Of a DNA stretch of 64,000 nt, positions 1-8,802 are shown piece by piece; position 1 is the stretch's first letter, and each line of letters starts with the position of its first letter. The DNA is from a bacterium (GTDB lineage Bacteria > Bdellovibrionota_C > UBA2361 > RFPC01): contig JAUIIO010000010.1 in NCBI GenBank assembly GCA_030431715.1, positions 1 through 64,000 of the forward strand, given 5' to 3'. The notes beneath the pieces were generated by a model. The model ran no database searches. It was not told the DNA's origin and was given only the letters and a program-made list of their open reading frames with translations. A program made the position numbers and the translations under genes.

Positions 1-1292
1 ACAATTTGGTTATCAAATGTGACGGCTTTTTCGTTGCTATGGATTGTTATGTTTGTTTGCTTAGCACTGATATTCGAGTCAAGTCCGCAACGCTTAAAAA
101 GCGCATTTGTGTCATCAGCATCACTTAAGAGGACTGGCTGCGGACACTCAACTTGATAAGTGTTCATTGATTTGTATTTTGGTGCAAATACAACAATATC
201 AGTAAGGTCCCAAGTGGCTTTTCCCTGAGCTGAGGTGTCGTCTGGTCTTGTTAGAGTAAATTCGAGCTCAAGTTTATCACCGAACTTTCCCTCAATCTTG
301 GAATACTTCGCTATCTCAACATATCCACCGGTCTTGGTGTCTCCGTCATCACCAACGCCGCGAGGAACAAAGCTTGCATCGTCTTCAACATTGCCATCAA
401 ACTTTCTTCCACCGATGTTGGAGAGCTCTTGGTTATTTGGATTTTTCACATCGAGATTGGAAAATCCGGAAATTACGGTTTTCGCTTCTTCTGTACCTTC
501 AACCCAGCCTTTCGCTCTTATCCAAATGACAAAGGGAACTTTGCCGCTAATTGCGTTTGCACATGTGCCGCTGGCTTCTCTCTCTGTATTTGGATTTAAC
601 GTTCTTTTGTTAAACTGCGTAGATTCGAAACACGGCAGAGAGCTGTCAATATTTGGAGGGGCATCAACAATAAAGCGAACCGTCCCGCTATCGGTGTTGT
701 TCCCTGAGATTGAAAGTGAGAGAGATTTTCCGCCTGGGAATGAGAGTCTTGTGCTTGGTACAGGGGCATACCTTGCTCCAGTTTCATTAGCAAAGGCAAA
801 GTCGACATCTGAAGAACTGTTGACCCTTACAACAGGACTATCAGCGATCTGTAGATAGCCGGGAGTAATGTTTGCCGTGGCTCTGTAGTAAGCCTGTGAT
901 GCGAGAAGAGAGTGGGTTGTGTAATCAAATTCTACCGGGCCAAAAACATTCGCCTTATATTCAGAGATCTCGTAGGTCGGTGGGGTTATCATATCCGCCT
1001 CTGCCGAGTAAGAGAGGTATTCTCCGACAGGTATAGGATTAAGCGTTGGTCTATACCAATTTAGCAGAGCAGTAGATGGATCATGATTAATTTGAGCACA
1101 CTTCCCGTTTACCGGATATAAACAACGCAAAGTGGTCTCAACGCCTTGTTGTAGTGCTTGTTTTGCCTGGAGAACTCTTGTTACATCCAGGGCGCCCATA
1201 ACGAACAGAAGAATTGGGGGCACAACCATAGCAAATTCAAGGAGACTATAGCCCGAATTTTTTGGATTTTTTCTCTGACTGGTAAAGAACAT
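1..1292 (-). CDS. TadE/TadG-like secreted pilus-associated protein (3' end cut by window)
   Basis: The reading frame is open from an ATG at 1292 down to base 1, so the gene is partial and at least 430 residues long. The N-terminus has a short basic leader and then SGYSLLEFAMVVPPILLF, a type IV-pilin-like hydrophobic helix with a Glu, typical of the TadE-like domain that anchors Flp/Tad pilus minor proteins. The rest is a hydrophilic extracytoplasmic domain rich in Asn, Ser and Thr, with a few Cys. I see no recognised catalytic motif. It is divergent from etfB. It could equally be a general TadG-like envelope protein, because no other tad gene is visible here. Confidence 0.7.
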   Translation of the reverse strand, partial: MFFTSQRKNPKNSGYSLLEFAMVVPPILLFVMGALDVTRVLQAKQALQQGVETTLRCLYPVNGKCAQINHDPSTALLNWYRPTLNPIPVGEYLSYSAEADMITPPTYEISEYKANVFGPVEFDYTTHSLLASQAYYRATANITPGYLQIADSPVVRVNSSSDVDFAFANETGARYAPVPSTRLSFPGGKSLSLSISGNNTDSGTVRFIVDAPPNIDSSLPCFESTQFNKRTLNPNTEREASGTCANAISGKVPFVIWIRAKGWVEGTEEAKTVISGFSNLDVKNPNNQELSNIGGRKFDGNVEDDASFVPRGVGDDGDTKTGGYVEIAKYSKIEGKFGDKLELEFTLTRPDDTSAQGKATWDLTDIVVFAPKYKSMNTYQVECPQPVLLSDADDTNALFKRCGLDSNISAKQTNITIHSNEKAVTFDNQI

Positions 1293-1426
1293 AAGCTTCG
1301 TAATTCCCTCTGAATACACCCTTTTGATAATGGAATACGTTACCTTATCGAGCTCAGGTGGAACAATGTTTCCATGAAATAGCGATTAAAGCTACTTTTT
1401 ATTACTTGCGGTGCCGATAGACCACA

Positions 1427-1432
1427 TATAAT
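1427..1432 (+). promoter_or_regulatory. -10 box of a probable sigma-70 promoter for etfBA
   Basis: A perfect TATAAT lies at 1427-1432, with a weaker -35-like TTGCGG at 1406-1411 (spacer 15). A transcript would start near 1439 and reach the etfB ATG after about 33 bases. The assignment is inferred from consensus match and position only. Confidence 0.5.
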
Positions 1433-1471
1433 CTAAAGATATTGGCAACTTATCCACAAGTGAGGTTTTTT

Positions 1472-2221
1472 ATGAAAATACTCGTTCCCGTAAAAAGGGT
1501 TCCCGACTACGAGACTAAAATCAAGATAAACGGTGAAGGAACCGGGGTGGTTACTGACGGTATCAAGTGGATTGTGAACCCGTTTGATGAAATCGCTGTA
1601 GAAGAGGCGATTAAGATTCGTGATGCCGGAACAGCTACGGAAGTAGTTGTGGTCGGAATTGGTCCTGATGACGTGGCCGCTCAGCTCAGGTACGCGATGG
1701 CGATGGGAGCGGATAGGGGGATACATGTAAAGACCGATGAGCCTGTTGACTCCGATGGTGCCTCGCGCGTTATTGAAGCTATTTACAAGAAAGACGAGTA
1801 CGGTCTGGTACTCATGGGAAAGCAGGCGATCGATTCTGATGCAAATCAGACCGGGCAACTTCTTGCAGCGCGTCTTGGTGTGCCACAGGGATGTTTTGTT
1901 TCTAAGGTCGAGTTTGCAGATGAGAAGGTTACGGTCACAAGAGAAGTTGACGGAGGGCTTGAAACAATTCGACTTCCATTACCCTGCGTGCTTACCACTG
2001 ACCTACGATTGAATGAACCTCGTTATGCTTCGCTTCCCGGAATCATGCAAGCAAAGAAAAAACCAATGGATGAGATGTCAGTTGCTGATCTCGGAGTAGA
2101 CCTCACTCCTAAGGTCAGGGTGCTTAAGATGTCACCACCACCTGAGCGACAAGCCGGGCGAAAAGTTGAGAGTGTAGAGGAGCTCGTCACTGCACTTAAG
2201 GATGAAGCAAAGGTTCTATAA
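1472..2221 (+). CDS. etfB: Electron transfer flavoprotein beta subunit
   Basis: ETF beta (249 residues) forms the EtfAB heterodimer that carries electrons from acyl-CoA and related dehydrogenases to the quinone pool; the beta chain binds AMP. The protein opens MKILVPVKRVPDYETKI and carries the ETF-beta core: the QLRYAMAMGAD segment, the REVDGG segment and the LPCVLTTDLRLNEPRY stretch before SLPGIMQAKKKP. Length is normal for the family. The ATG at 1472 was chosen over the longer TTG frame at 1442 because all homology starts there and TGAGG lies just upstream. etfA follows after 10 bases. The pair fits a cell that oxidises fatty acids or amino acids, in line with the propionyl/methylmalonyl-CoA genes further on. 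Confidence 0.95.
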   Translation: MKILVPVKRVPDYETKIKINGEGTGVVTDGIKWIVNPFDEIAVEEAIKIRDAGTATEVVVVGIGPDDVAAQLRYAMAMGADRGIHVKTDEPVDSDGASRVIEAIYKKDEYGLVLMGKQAIDSDANQTGQLLAARLGVPQGCFVSKVEFADEKVTVTREVDGGLETIRLPLPCVLTTDLRLNEPRYASLPGIMQAKKKPMDEMSVADLGVDLTPKVRVLKMSPPPERQAGRKVESVEELVTALKDEAKVL

Positions 2222-2231
2222 GGAGATTTTT

Positions 2232-3203
2232 ATGTCAGATATATTAGTTTTTCTTGAGCAAACAGATGGAAGTCTCCCTAAGGCTTCACTTACAACGGCA
2301 GAAGCAGCAAGGCAGATAAAAGAAGCTCATGGTGCTGGAAACCTGCATGCGCTCTGTCTCGGCAAGGGGAGTGCGAAGGCAGCTGAAGCAGCGCTGTCTT
2401 ATGGTTTTGCTACGGTTTACTACAGTGAAGACGGTGCTTTTGATAACTATCTTGCTATGGCTTATGCCGCAGCCTTTGAAAAAGCTCTCTCTGAGTCGGG
2501 GGCTAGTATAGGTGTTGCGCCGGCTACTACAACAGGTAAGGACTTTTTTCCGAGAGTTGCCGCAGCTACCGCTGCTGGTCAGGCCTCTGACATTATTGCT
2601 GTAAACAGTGACAAGTCATTCCGGCGTCCGATGTTTGCCGGAGATGTGTTGGCAGATGTTGAGGTGACCACTGATAAGAAACTGATCACGGTCAGACCTA
2701 CGGCCTTTGGTGAGATCGCAGCCGCTGGTGGGGGAGGTAAGACTCAGGAGCTCACAGGGGTTTCCGTGCCTGAAAATGCAGGTGAGTTTGTGAATCTTGA
2801 AGAGTCCGGAGGAGATCGGCCAGAGCTCACGGCGGCTGATGTCGTTATAAGTGGTGGACGTGCCCTGCAGTCTGCAGAAAACTTTGAGAAATATATCTAT
2901 CCACTTGCAGACGTGCTAAACGCTGCGGTTGGAGCTTCTCGCGCTGCTGTCGATTCCGGGTACGCTCCAAACGACTGGCAAGTTGGGCAGACGGGAAAAG
3001 TCGTTGCCCCCGAGCTTTATATTGCTATTGGTATCTCGGGCGCTATTCAGCATTTAGCTGGTATGAAGGACTCAAAAGTTATCGTTGCAATCAATAAAGA
3101 TCCGGATGCGCCTATCTTTGATCTTGCAGATTATGGGCTTGTAGCAGATCTTTATGATGTTCTGCCACAGCTTACTGAGGCTATTAAATCAGCTAAGGGA
3201 TAG
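2232..3203 (+). CDS. etfA: Electron transfer flavoprotein alpha subunit
   Basis: ETF alpha (323 residues) binds FAD and pairs with EtfB. The C-terminal FAD domain is intact, with the family signature around [17 protein letters not shown] followed by the [10 protein letters not shown] and ADYGLVADL segments. The N-terminal domain resembles that of EtfB, as expected. The start at 2232 has an AAGGAGA ribosome site that overlaps the etfB stop region, so the two are co-transcribed and probably translationally coupled. The next gene begins at the base after the stop codon. Confidence 0.95.
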   Translation: MSDILVFLEQTDGSLPKASLTTAEAARQIKEAHGAGNLHALCLGKGSAKAAEAALSYGFATVYYSEDGAFDNYLAMAYAAAFEKALSESGASIGVAPATTTGKDFFPRVAAATAAGQASDIIAVNSDKSFRRPMFAGDVLADVEVTTDKKLITVRPTAFGEIAAAGGGGKTQELTGVSVPENAGEFVNLEESGGDRPELTAADVVISGGRALQSAENFEKYIYPLADVLNAAVGASRAAVDSGYAPNDWQVGQTGKVVAPELYIAIGISGAIQHLAGMKDSKVIVAINKDPDAPIFDLADYGLVADLYDVLPQLTEAIKSAKG

Positions 3204-3716
3204 ATGCCTTCTAATACAAAAAAGAGACGTAGGAATCGTACGCAGATATTCATTGTAGTACTTGCTTTGGCCGTACTTGTGGGGGGATACGTTCTTCTCG
3301 CTGATATGGTTGATTCGAGAGGGAAAGTGAAAGCTTACTTTGACAATGGTGAAGGTAAGAGTTCCGAGTTTGTCCTTGAAATTGCGAGAACTGATGCTGA
3401 GCGTTCTAAGGGCCTCATGTTTCGAAAGCCGGGTGAGCTTAAGGCTAAAGAGGGAATGATATTTGTTTTCCCCACAGAGCAGATTCAATCGTTCTGGATG
3501 AAGAATACGTATATCTCTCTTGATATGATCTTTGTAAATAGAAGCTTAGAAGTTGTTGGTGTGCTTAAAGAAGTGCCTGTCCTTAATGAAAAGCGCCGGC
3601 AGGTCAGCACGCCCAGTAGTTACGTTGTAGAGCTTCTTGCTGGTCAAGCTGACAAGCACGGCATAAAGAAAGGCTCAAAACTGGTGCTTCTTGGTGATAT
3701 CTCAAACGCTCCTTAA
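3204..3716 (+). CDS. DUF192 family membrane-anchored protein
   Basis: This protein (170 residues) has a basic N-terminus, one transmembrane helix at about residues 14-33 and an extracytoplasmic DUF192 domain (PF02643). Family hallmarks are ARTDAERSKGLMFR, GMIFVFP and FWMKNTYISLDMIFV. DUF192 proteins are small beta-barrel exported proteins of unknown biochemical role, often found near metabolic operons. The ATG directly abuts the etfA stop, so it belongs to the etf transcript. No catalytic assignment can be made. Confidence 0.85.
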   Translation: MPSNTKKRRRNRTQIFIVVLALAVLVGGYVLLADMVDSRGKVKAYFDNGEGKSSEFVLEIARTDAERSKGLMFRKPGELKAKEGMIFVFPTEQIQSFWMKNTYISLDMIFVNRSLEVVGVLKEVPVLNEKRRQVSTPSSYVVELLAGQADKHGIKKGSKLVLLGDISNAP

Positions 3717-4701
3717 ATACCTCATTTTAAGCAGTTTTCTACTTCTCTTGCCTCTTGTGCTGGCACAAAGAGTTCTCGCTCAAACGTCGCCACAGTATGG
3801 TTATGGGCCAATTGAAGTAACAAACCAATATTTACCTGATACGCTTCATTCTACATGGAGCCCACGTTCGCCACGTATAGTGGAGTCCGGAACGTCCGGT
3901 TATAGCGCCTCGTTTCGTTGGACAAGCACGAATGCTCTGGTTTCTGACAAGTACCTGATTGACGCTGAGAATAGGGAGCTTTTACTTGGTTATAAGTATG
4001 GGGTGAGCGATGATTTTGAGCTTGGGTTGGAAGTGCCACTACTGTGGCGCGGGAGTGGTGTTCTAGATGGATTTATAAATAGCTGGCACGATTTTTTTGG
4101 TCTCCCCGAAGGTGGACGAGACCACGTAGCAGACGATCGGTTTGTGGTTTCTGGAGTACACCATGACGGGAGTACATTTGGAATATCTGATGAAGGTTTC
4201 TCTCTTGGAAATATTCGAACACGAGTGGCGTATAGCCTCGTAGATGGAGGTGAGAAACAGCCGGCTGTAACTGTGGAAGGTGGAGTTTCGTTGCCTGTAG
4301 CAAGGGATTCTTTTGGAGCGAATGGACCCGACTTCTCGCTTGGCCTTTTAGTATCAAGGGAGCTCATTGATGATCTTTTCCTCTATGGTGGGGCTTCGGT
4401 GTTTTACTATACCGATACAAATATCTCGGGCTTGTCGTATGCAAGATTTCATAATGAAGACTTCTTGGCCTTTGAGTGGAGGGTATTAAGCAAGCTCTCA
4501 GCCCAAATTTCGGTCCTTTACTCTACAGAAACAATCAACAATATCTCGGGGCACGATGATTATGCGCTTTATTTAGATACCGGGCTTAGCTGGGAGATCT
4601 CTCATGGGACACTTGTTGATGCTACCGTACGTGAAAACCCCGGAGCGGCTGATAGTTCCGCAGATGTAAGTTTTGTGCTTGGACTGCGTCATAATTATTA
4701 G
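3694..4701 (+). CDS. DUF3187-like outer-membrane-type protein
   Basis: This is a 335-residue protein with a clear Sec signal peptide (hydrophobic stretch about residues 7-25, then a Gln-Thr-Ser cleavage region). The mature part is rich in alternating beta-strand patterns, as in a small outer-membrane barrel. Segments such as YKYGVSDDFELGLEVPLLWR and the DGFINSWHDFFGLPEGGRD run are the ones I associate with the DUF3187 family. GTG at 3694 overlaps the end of the DUF192 gene by 23 bases; TTG at 3691 is an alternative start. Its function is unknown. Its place at the end of the etf transcript may only reflect read-through. Confidence 0.7.
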   Translation: MISQTLLKYLILSSFLLLLPLVLAQRVLAQTSPQYGYGPIEVTNQYLPDTLHSTWSPRSPRIVESGTSGYSASFRWTSTNALVSDKYLIDAENRELLLGYKYGVSDDFELGLEVPLLWRGSGVLDGFINSWHDFFGLPEGGRDHVADDRFVVSGVHHDGSTFGISDEGFSLGNIRTRVAYSLVDGGEKQPAVTVEGGVSLPVARDSFGANGPDFSLGLLVSRELIDDLFLYGGASVFYYTDTNISGLSYARFHNEDFLAFEWRVLSKLSAQISVLYSTETINNISGHDDYALYLDTGLSWEISHGTLVDATVRENPGAADSSADVSFVLGLRHNY

Positions 4702-4757
4702 GAAATTCCTTTGGAGTGACTCTTTTATCGTGACCCGTAGTGGGGTATATTGAGCTT

Positions 4758-5402
4758 ATGCCTAATAAATTACTTATTTTTGACTGTGATGGTGTCCTTG
4801 TAGACACTGAGAGGATCGCTAACCAAGTACTCAAAGAGTGCATAACTGAAATTGGCATGGAGCTTAGTTTTGATGACGTGCTCCTTCACTTTAAGGGGCG
4901 TTCTGCACCTGATTGTGTACAGATACTCAAAGAAAAGTTTGGTGTTACTCCTCCTGAAGATTTCATTGAAACCTTCCGAGAGCGCTCATACGCGCGATAT
5001 GAACAGGAAACATGTCCGATACCAGGAATCGAAGATGCCCTGAAAAAGCTTAAGAATTATAAGATGTGCGTTACTTCAAGTAGTACTCATAAGAAGGTTC
5101 ATATAAACCTGAAAAGGACCGGACTTGAACAATATTTTGATGGTAATATTTTTTCTGCACAAGATGTACAGCACGGTAAGCCTGAGCCAGATCTCTTTTT
5201 ATACGCTGCTGAAAAGAATGGGGTAAAGCCTGAGGAGTGCGTGGTAATAGAGGACTCCGTTCACGGTGTCGTTGCAGCTATTAACGCCGGAATGAAGGTG
5301 CTGGGATATGCTGATCTAACCTCTCCGGAACGACTCCAGAAAGCAGGGGCTATTCCATTTAGTAGCATGTATCAGTTACCGGACCTGATAATTTCAATTT
5401 AA
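4758..5402 (+). CDS. HAD superfamily (subfamily IA) phosphatase
   Basis: The protein has 214 residues and all four HAD motifs: DCDGVLVDTE (nucleophile Asp9, general acid Asp11), a TSSST motif II, the motif III Lys in GKPEPDLFLYAAE, and the motif IV acidic EDSVHG. The helical cap inserted after motif I marks it as subfamily IA, the group containing beta-phosphoglucomutase-like and small sugar or phosphoglycolate phosphatases. Substrate cannot be told from sequence. The start at 4758 gives the usual short lead into motif I; the longer frame from 4740 adds six residues without support. Confidence 0.85.
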   Translation: MPNKLLIFDCDGVLVDTERIANQVLKECITEIGMELSFDDVLLHFKGRSAPDCVQILKEKFGVTPPEDFIETFRERSYARYEQETCPIPGIEDALKKLKNYKMCVTSSSTHKKVHINLKRTGLEQYFDGNIFSAQDVQHGKPEPDLFLYAAEKNGVKPEECVVIEDSVHGVVAAINAGMKVLGYADLTSPERLQKAGAIPFSSMYQLPDLIISI

Positions 5403-5471
5403 ATCAAATAAACATGTAATATCGGACCTTTATCTGCATTTTCGTAGTTGCTCTGATGTGATAAAATAAAA

Positions 5472-5481
5472 CAAACGTTTG
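5472..5481. promoter_or_regulatory. Palindromic candidate operator for the TetR regulator
   Basis: A perfect 10-bp palindrome, CAAACGTTTG, sits 10 bases before the GTG start of the TetR gene, in an AT-rich leader. TetR proteins usually bind short palindromes in their own promoter, so this is a natural candidate autoregulatory site. No second copy was found in front of a neighbouring gene. Confidence 0.35.
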
Positions 5482-5491
5482 AATTAATATT

Positions 5492-6124
5492 GTGGCTAAG
5501 AAAAATACCAGATTACATATTCTTGATTGTGCCGAGGAGCTCTTTGCCGAGAGAGGGATCGCTGAGGTCTCTCTAAGAGATATCATATCAAAAGCAGAGG
5601 TAAACCTTGCTGCGGTTCACTACCATTTTGGGTCAAGAGATGATCTCATTCGAGAAGTTTTTAGGAGACGACTCAAGGAAGTTAATACCCAACGCTTATC
5701 AGAGCTAGAGAAGCTCCGAGAAGAATATTCTCCTGAGGTAATCCCAACACAAAAGCTTCTCCGTGCCTTTCTTGCGGCACCTTTTCTCATGGGGAAAAGA
5801 GATAGTGGGGGAGCTAATTTTTTTCGTATCATAGCAAGAGCGCATGCTGAGACGAATGAAGTAGTATCTGAGGAATTACTTTTTCAATTAAAAGATGTCA
5901 TTCAGGAATTCTTAAAGGAGTTTAAGAAATCGGCACCAGCCGAAGATGATACGGAGCAGTTGATGAGACTTGTCTTTTCTGCTGGAGCGATGGTTCAAGC
6001 TGTTCTTGCACCAATGAAGGAGCAGTTTATTAAAGCCCTAGCAGATACAGACTTTGATAATGAAAAGATGCTAGAGATGTTAATCCGTTTTTGTGCAGCT
6101 GGAATGGAGGCGGATGGGAAGTAA
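5492..6124 (+). CDS. TetR family transcriptional regulator of the efflux operon
   Basis: This 210-residue protein has an N-terminal TetR DNA-binding domain (about residues 8-55): the helix-turn-helix includes SLRDIISKAEVNLAAVHYHF, the classic TetR signature. The C-terminal half is a helical ligand and dimerisation domain with similarity to the DUF1956/CecR-like group. It is the first gene of the efflux operon and overlaps the TolC-like gene, so it most likely represses its own transcript until an inducer (a pump substrate) binds. The start is GTG at 5492. Confidence 0.85.
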   Translation: MAKKNTRLHILDCAEELFAERGIAEVSLRDIISKAEVNLAAVHYHFGSRDDLIREVFRRRLKEVNTQRLSELEKLREEYSPEVIPTQKLLRAFLAAPFLMGKRDSGGANFFRIIARAHAETNEVVSEELLFQLKDVIQEFLKEFKKSAPAEDDTEQLMRLVFSAGAMVQAVLAPMKEQFIKALADTDFDNEKMLEMLIRFCAAGMEADGK

Positions 6125-7565
6125 GAAGCTCTCTGTTCTCCTCGCTTTTGTTGTTACATCGGCCTGTAGCCCGCATACCGTGCGTGTTTTCGATAAACCA
6201 GCTGTTACATTGCCAGAAACCTATGCGGAAAAATTAGCACAAAAGCATCAGGGAGAAGACGTTGATCCCGGTCAGTGGTGGAAAGCGTATGAGAGTGAAA
6301 AGCTGAATACGCTTGTTGACTCAACGCTGAAAAAAAATCTAACCCTTAAAGCAGCATGGGAAAGGCTTAAGCAAGCACAGGAGCAGTCGGTTATTGCAGG
6401 AAGTGAGCTCTACCCGCAGGTAAGTGTCAATGCGCGTGGGCTTCGAAGAAGAAGCGATGTTACTAGGCCTTTTGCTACACAATTTACCCAGAACATAGGT
6501 GTTGTATATGAAAATAACTATTCTCTGGTGAGTAGTCTTTCGTATGAGCTTGATATCTGGAAACGCATTCAATCATCAAAGACGGCAGCTTCGCTGCGTA
6601 CCGAGGCCGTAAGAGCGGATGTGGAACAAACGGCACTTATGCTTATAGGAAGCGTTGTCGAGACCTATTTAAAGGTACAGGAGCAGAGGTCGCTTCTTGA
6701 GTTGCTAGATGACCAAATTACTACAGCTAAGACTTTTCTTGAGCTTACCGAGCTTCGTTTTGCTGTAGGGCAAGGATCTGCACTCGATGTTTACCAACAA
6801 CGAACCCAACTCGCAGCGACAGAAGCTCAGAAGCCGATGGTTGAAGCTGGCTACAAGCAGGCTCTCAATCAGATAGCAATTCTTACAGGTAATACGCCGG
6901 TCGAAGGTGAAGAGCTTGGAGCAGGGCGGGAAGATATACTCGATCTACCTCCGTTCCCTGATCTCGTTTCGCCAGCACTCCTGCTTGATTCTCGTCCTGA
7001 TCTTCGTCAGGCTCGTCTGGGTCTACAGGCTGGAGAATTTGACCTCGCTGCTGCAGTAGCTGAACGGTATCCTCAACTTTCACTTGGTTTTAACTATAGT
7101 TTCCAAACAAACGACATTAAGCAGCTTTTTACCAGTAAGATCGGTGATATGGCTGCTGGCATCACCACTCCACTTATCGACGGGGGGAGAAGACGTGCCG
7201 CTGTGCGACAGCAGGAAGCCGTTGTGGATCAGTTACTCTATGAATTTAGTGACACGTATCTCACTGCTCTTACGGACGTAGAGAATGCTGTTATTCAGGA
7301 AAAGCATCAACTTGAGCTCGTGGAAAAACTTAATGTGCAGCTTCAAGCAGCAAGATCAACCCTTTCTGAGTCACGGCTTCGTTACATGAATGGGCTGAGT
7401 GACTACCTGCAAGTCATCCTTGCACTGCAGTCAGTGCAAGAACTTGAAAGACGAGTCGTCAGTGAGAAAACCAATCTTTTAATAGCCCGTGCGAGACTCT
7501 ACAGAGCGCTTGGCGGACAGTGGTTAACAGAAATACAAGATTCAACGATAGGGCAGCAGGTGTGA
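6114..7565 (+). CDS. TolC/NodT-family outer-membrane efflux lipoprotein
   Basis: The 483-residue outer-membrane channel is predicted to complete a tripartite efflux pump. A lipoprotein signal ends in VTSAC (lipidated Cys18), as in OprM/NodT-type channels. Two repeats of the OEP domain follow, with the long coiled-coil helices that form the periplasmic tunnel (segments ERLKQAQEQSVIAGSELYPQ and ESRLRYMNGLSDYLQV). The start at 6114 has GGAATGGAGG upstream and overlaps the tetR stop by 11 bases. The adaptor gene begins 2 bases after this stop. Confidence 0.9.
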   Translation: MGSKKLSVLLAFVVTSACSPHTVRVFDKPAVTLPETYAEKLAQKHQGEDVDPGQWWKAYESEKLNTLVDSTLKKNLTLKAAWERLKQAQEQSVIAGSELYPQVSVNARGLRRRSDVTRPFATQFTQNIGVVYENNYSLVSSLSYELDIWKRIQSSKTAASLRTEAVRADVEQTALMLIGSVVETYLKVQEQRSLLELLDDQITTAKTFLELTELRFAVGQGSALDVYQQRTQLAATEAQKPMVEAGYKQALNQIAILTGNTPVEGEELGAGREDILDLPPFPDLVSPALLLDSRPDLRQARLGLQAGEFDLAAAVAERYPQLSLGFNYSFQTNDIKQLFTSKIGDMAAGITTPLIDGGRRRAAVRQQEAVVDQLLYEFSDTYLTALTDVENAVIQEKHQLELVEKLNVQLQAARSTLSESRLRYMNGLSDYLQVILALQSVQELERRVVSEKTNLLIARARLYRALGGQWLTEIQDSTIGQQV

Positions 7566-7567
7566 GT

Positions 7568-8800
7568 ATGAATAGGCCGCAGTGGTTAACGCTTGAAAAA
7601 CTCAAACGACTCGATGATGAGGGAAATAGTGAATATCATGCTGCCGTAATTCCTTCTGCTATCATCGTTGCAGGGATACTTTTGTATGTCCTTCTTTTAG
7701 TGTTACGGCCAGTACCAGCTCGGGTGAGTGTTGAGAAGGTTGCTGCTCTGGTTACCGTTCAAGAGTTAGTGCCATCTGATGAGCGTTCAGCAGTGAGTGG
7801 ATTTGGCACTGTAAGAGCAAGAAAAGCTGTTCAGGTTTATCCGCAAGTAAGTGGCAAGATTGTGAAGATCGATGAGCGATTGTTGCCGGGGGCTAGGTTT
7901 TCAAAGGGAGAGCTTCTTTTTCAGATAGATCCCAAGGATTATGAGCTTGCTGTCAAAATGAAGGAAGCAGCTCTAGCTACCGCTAAGTTTCAATATCAGC
8001 TTGAGTTAGGGAATCAAGTTGTGGCGAAAAGAGAGTTTGAGCTTCTTGAAAAGGATATGCCAGTCAGTGATTTGGGAAAACAGCTCGCGCTTAGGCAGCC
8101 ACACTTAGAAGAAAAGGAAGCGGCGCTAAAAGCTGCCGAGAGTGAGCTTGAGCAGGCTAAACTTGATCTCTCGCGCACAGAGATCCGCTCTCCATTTGAT
8201 TCCGTTGTCCTGAGTGAGAGTGTTGAAGAAGGGCAATTTGTAAGTCCTACAGCTGTAGCACTCACGATAGCTGCCACCGATGAATTTCTGATTGAAGTTA
8301 AGATACCAAGGCGTGAGCTTTCCTTTTTTGATTTTTCTAATAGCGGCGAACCAGCAGAACCTTATCCGGTACAAGTTGTGCAACGAGTTGGTCCAGGGCA
8401 GAACCTGCGCTGGGAAGGACGTGTACTCAGATTGCTTAGCAACGTTGATGAGAATGGAAGGATGGCAGGTATTATAGTTGCCGTTCGTGATCCACTCAGA
8501 GCAACTACAGAACACTCTCCGCTTTTGCTCGGTTCCTATGTTGAGGTAAAAATGGAGGCCAAGGTAGAAAAGGGGGTGTATGAAGTGCCACGTAAGTCTG
8601 TGCGGGAAGGTGATGTTATATGGGTTGTTGGAGATGGTAAGAAGCTTGTCACGAAAGACGTTTCGGTAATCTTCTCTAAGGATGAGAAAGCTTATATTCG
8701 AGGAGACCTTGCTGATTATCAACAGATTATTACTTCGAATCTTCCCAATGCCCTTGAGGGGATGTTGCTTGAAGTTCAGGGTGCTGGAGATTCCTCATAG
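7568..8800 (+). CDS. RND efflux periplasmic adaptor (membrane fusion protein)
   Basis: This is a 410-residue adaptor joining inner-membrane pump and outer-membrane channel. A single N-terminal membrane helix (about residues 31-47) anchors it. Next come a half-barrel/lipoyl region (VSGKIVKIDERLLPGARFSKGE), a helical hairpin rich in Ala, Glu and Lys, the second lipoyl half (RSPFDSVVLSESVEEGQFV) and a beta-barrel/membrane-proximal region. The ATG at 7568 follows the tolC-like stop by 2 bases; a longer frame starting at 7520 would run 46 bases into the previous gene. Substrate is unknown. Confidence 0.88.
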   Translation: MNRPQWLTLEKLKRLDDEGNSEYHAAVIPSAIIVAGILLYVLLLVLRPVPARVSVEKVAALVTVQELVPSDERSAVSGFGTVRARKAVQVYPQVSGKIVKIDERLLPGARFSKGELLFQIDPKDYELAVKMKEAALATAKFQYQLELGNQVVAKREFELLEKDMPVSDLGKQLALRQPHLEEKEAALKAAESELEQAKLDLSRTEIRSPFDSVVLSESVEEGQFVSPTAVALTIAATDEFLIEVKIPRRELSFFDFSNSGEPAEPYPVQVVQRVGPGQNLRWEGRVLRLLSNVDENGRMAGIIVAVRDPLRATTEHSPLLLGSYVEVKMEAKVEKGVYEVPRKSVREGDVIWVVGDGKKLVTKDVSVIFSKDEKAYIRGDLADYQQIITSNLPNALEGMLLEVQGAGDSS

Positions 8801-8802
8801 CT

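Noticed and set aside
235..858. 207-residue plus-strand frame at the window start
   Set aside because: It is antisense to the TadE/TadG-like gene, which has a clear pilin-like N-terminus and is open throughout.
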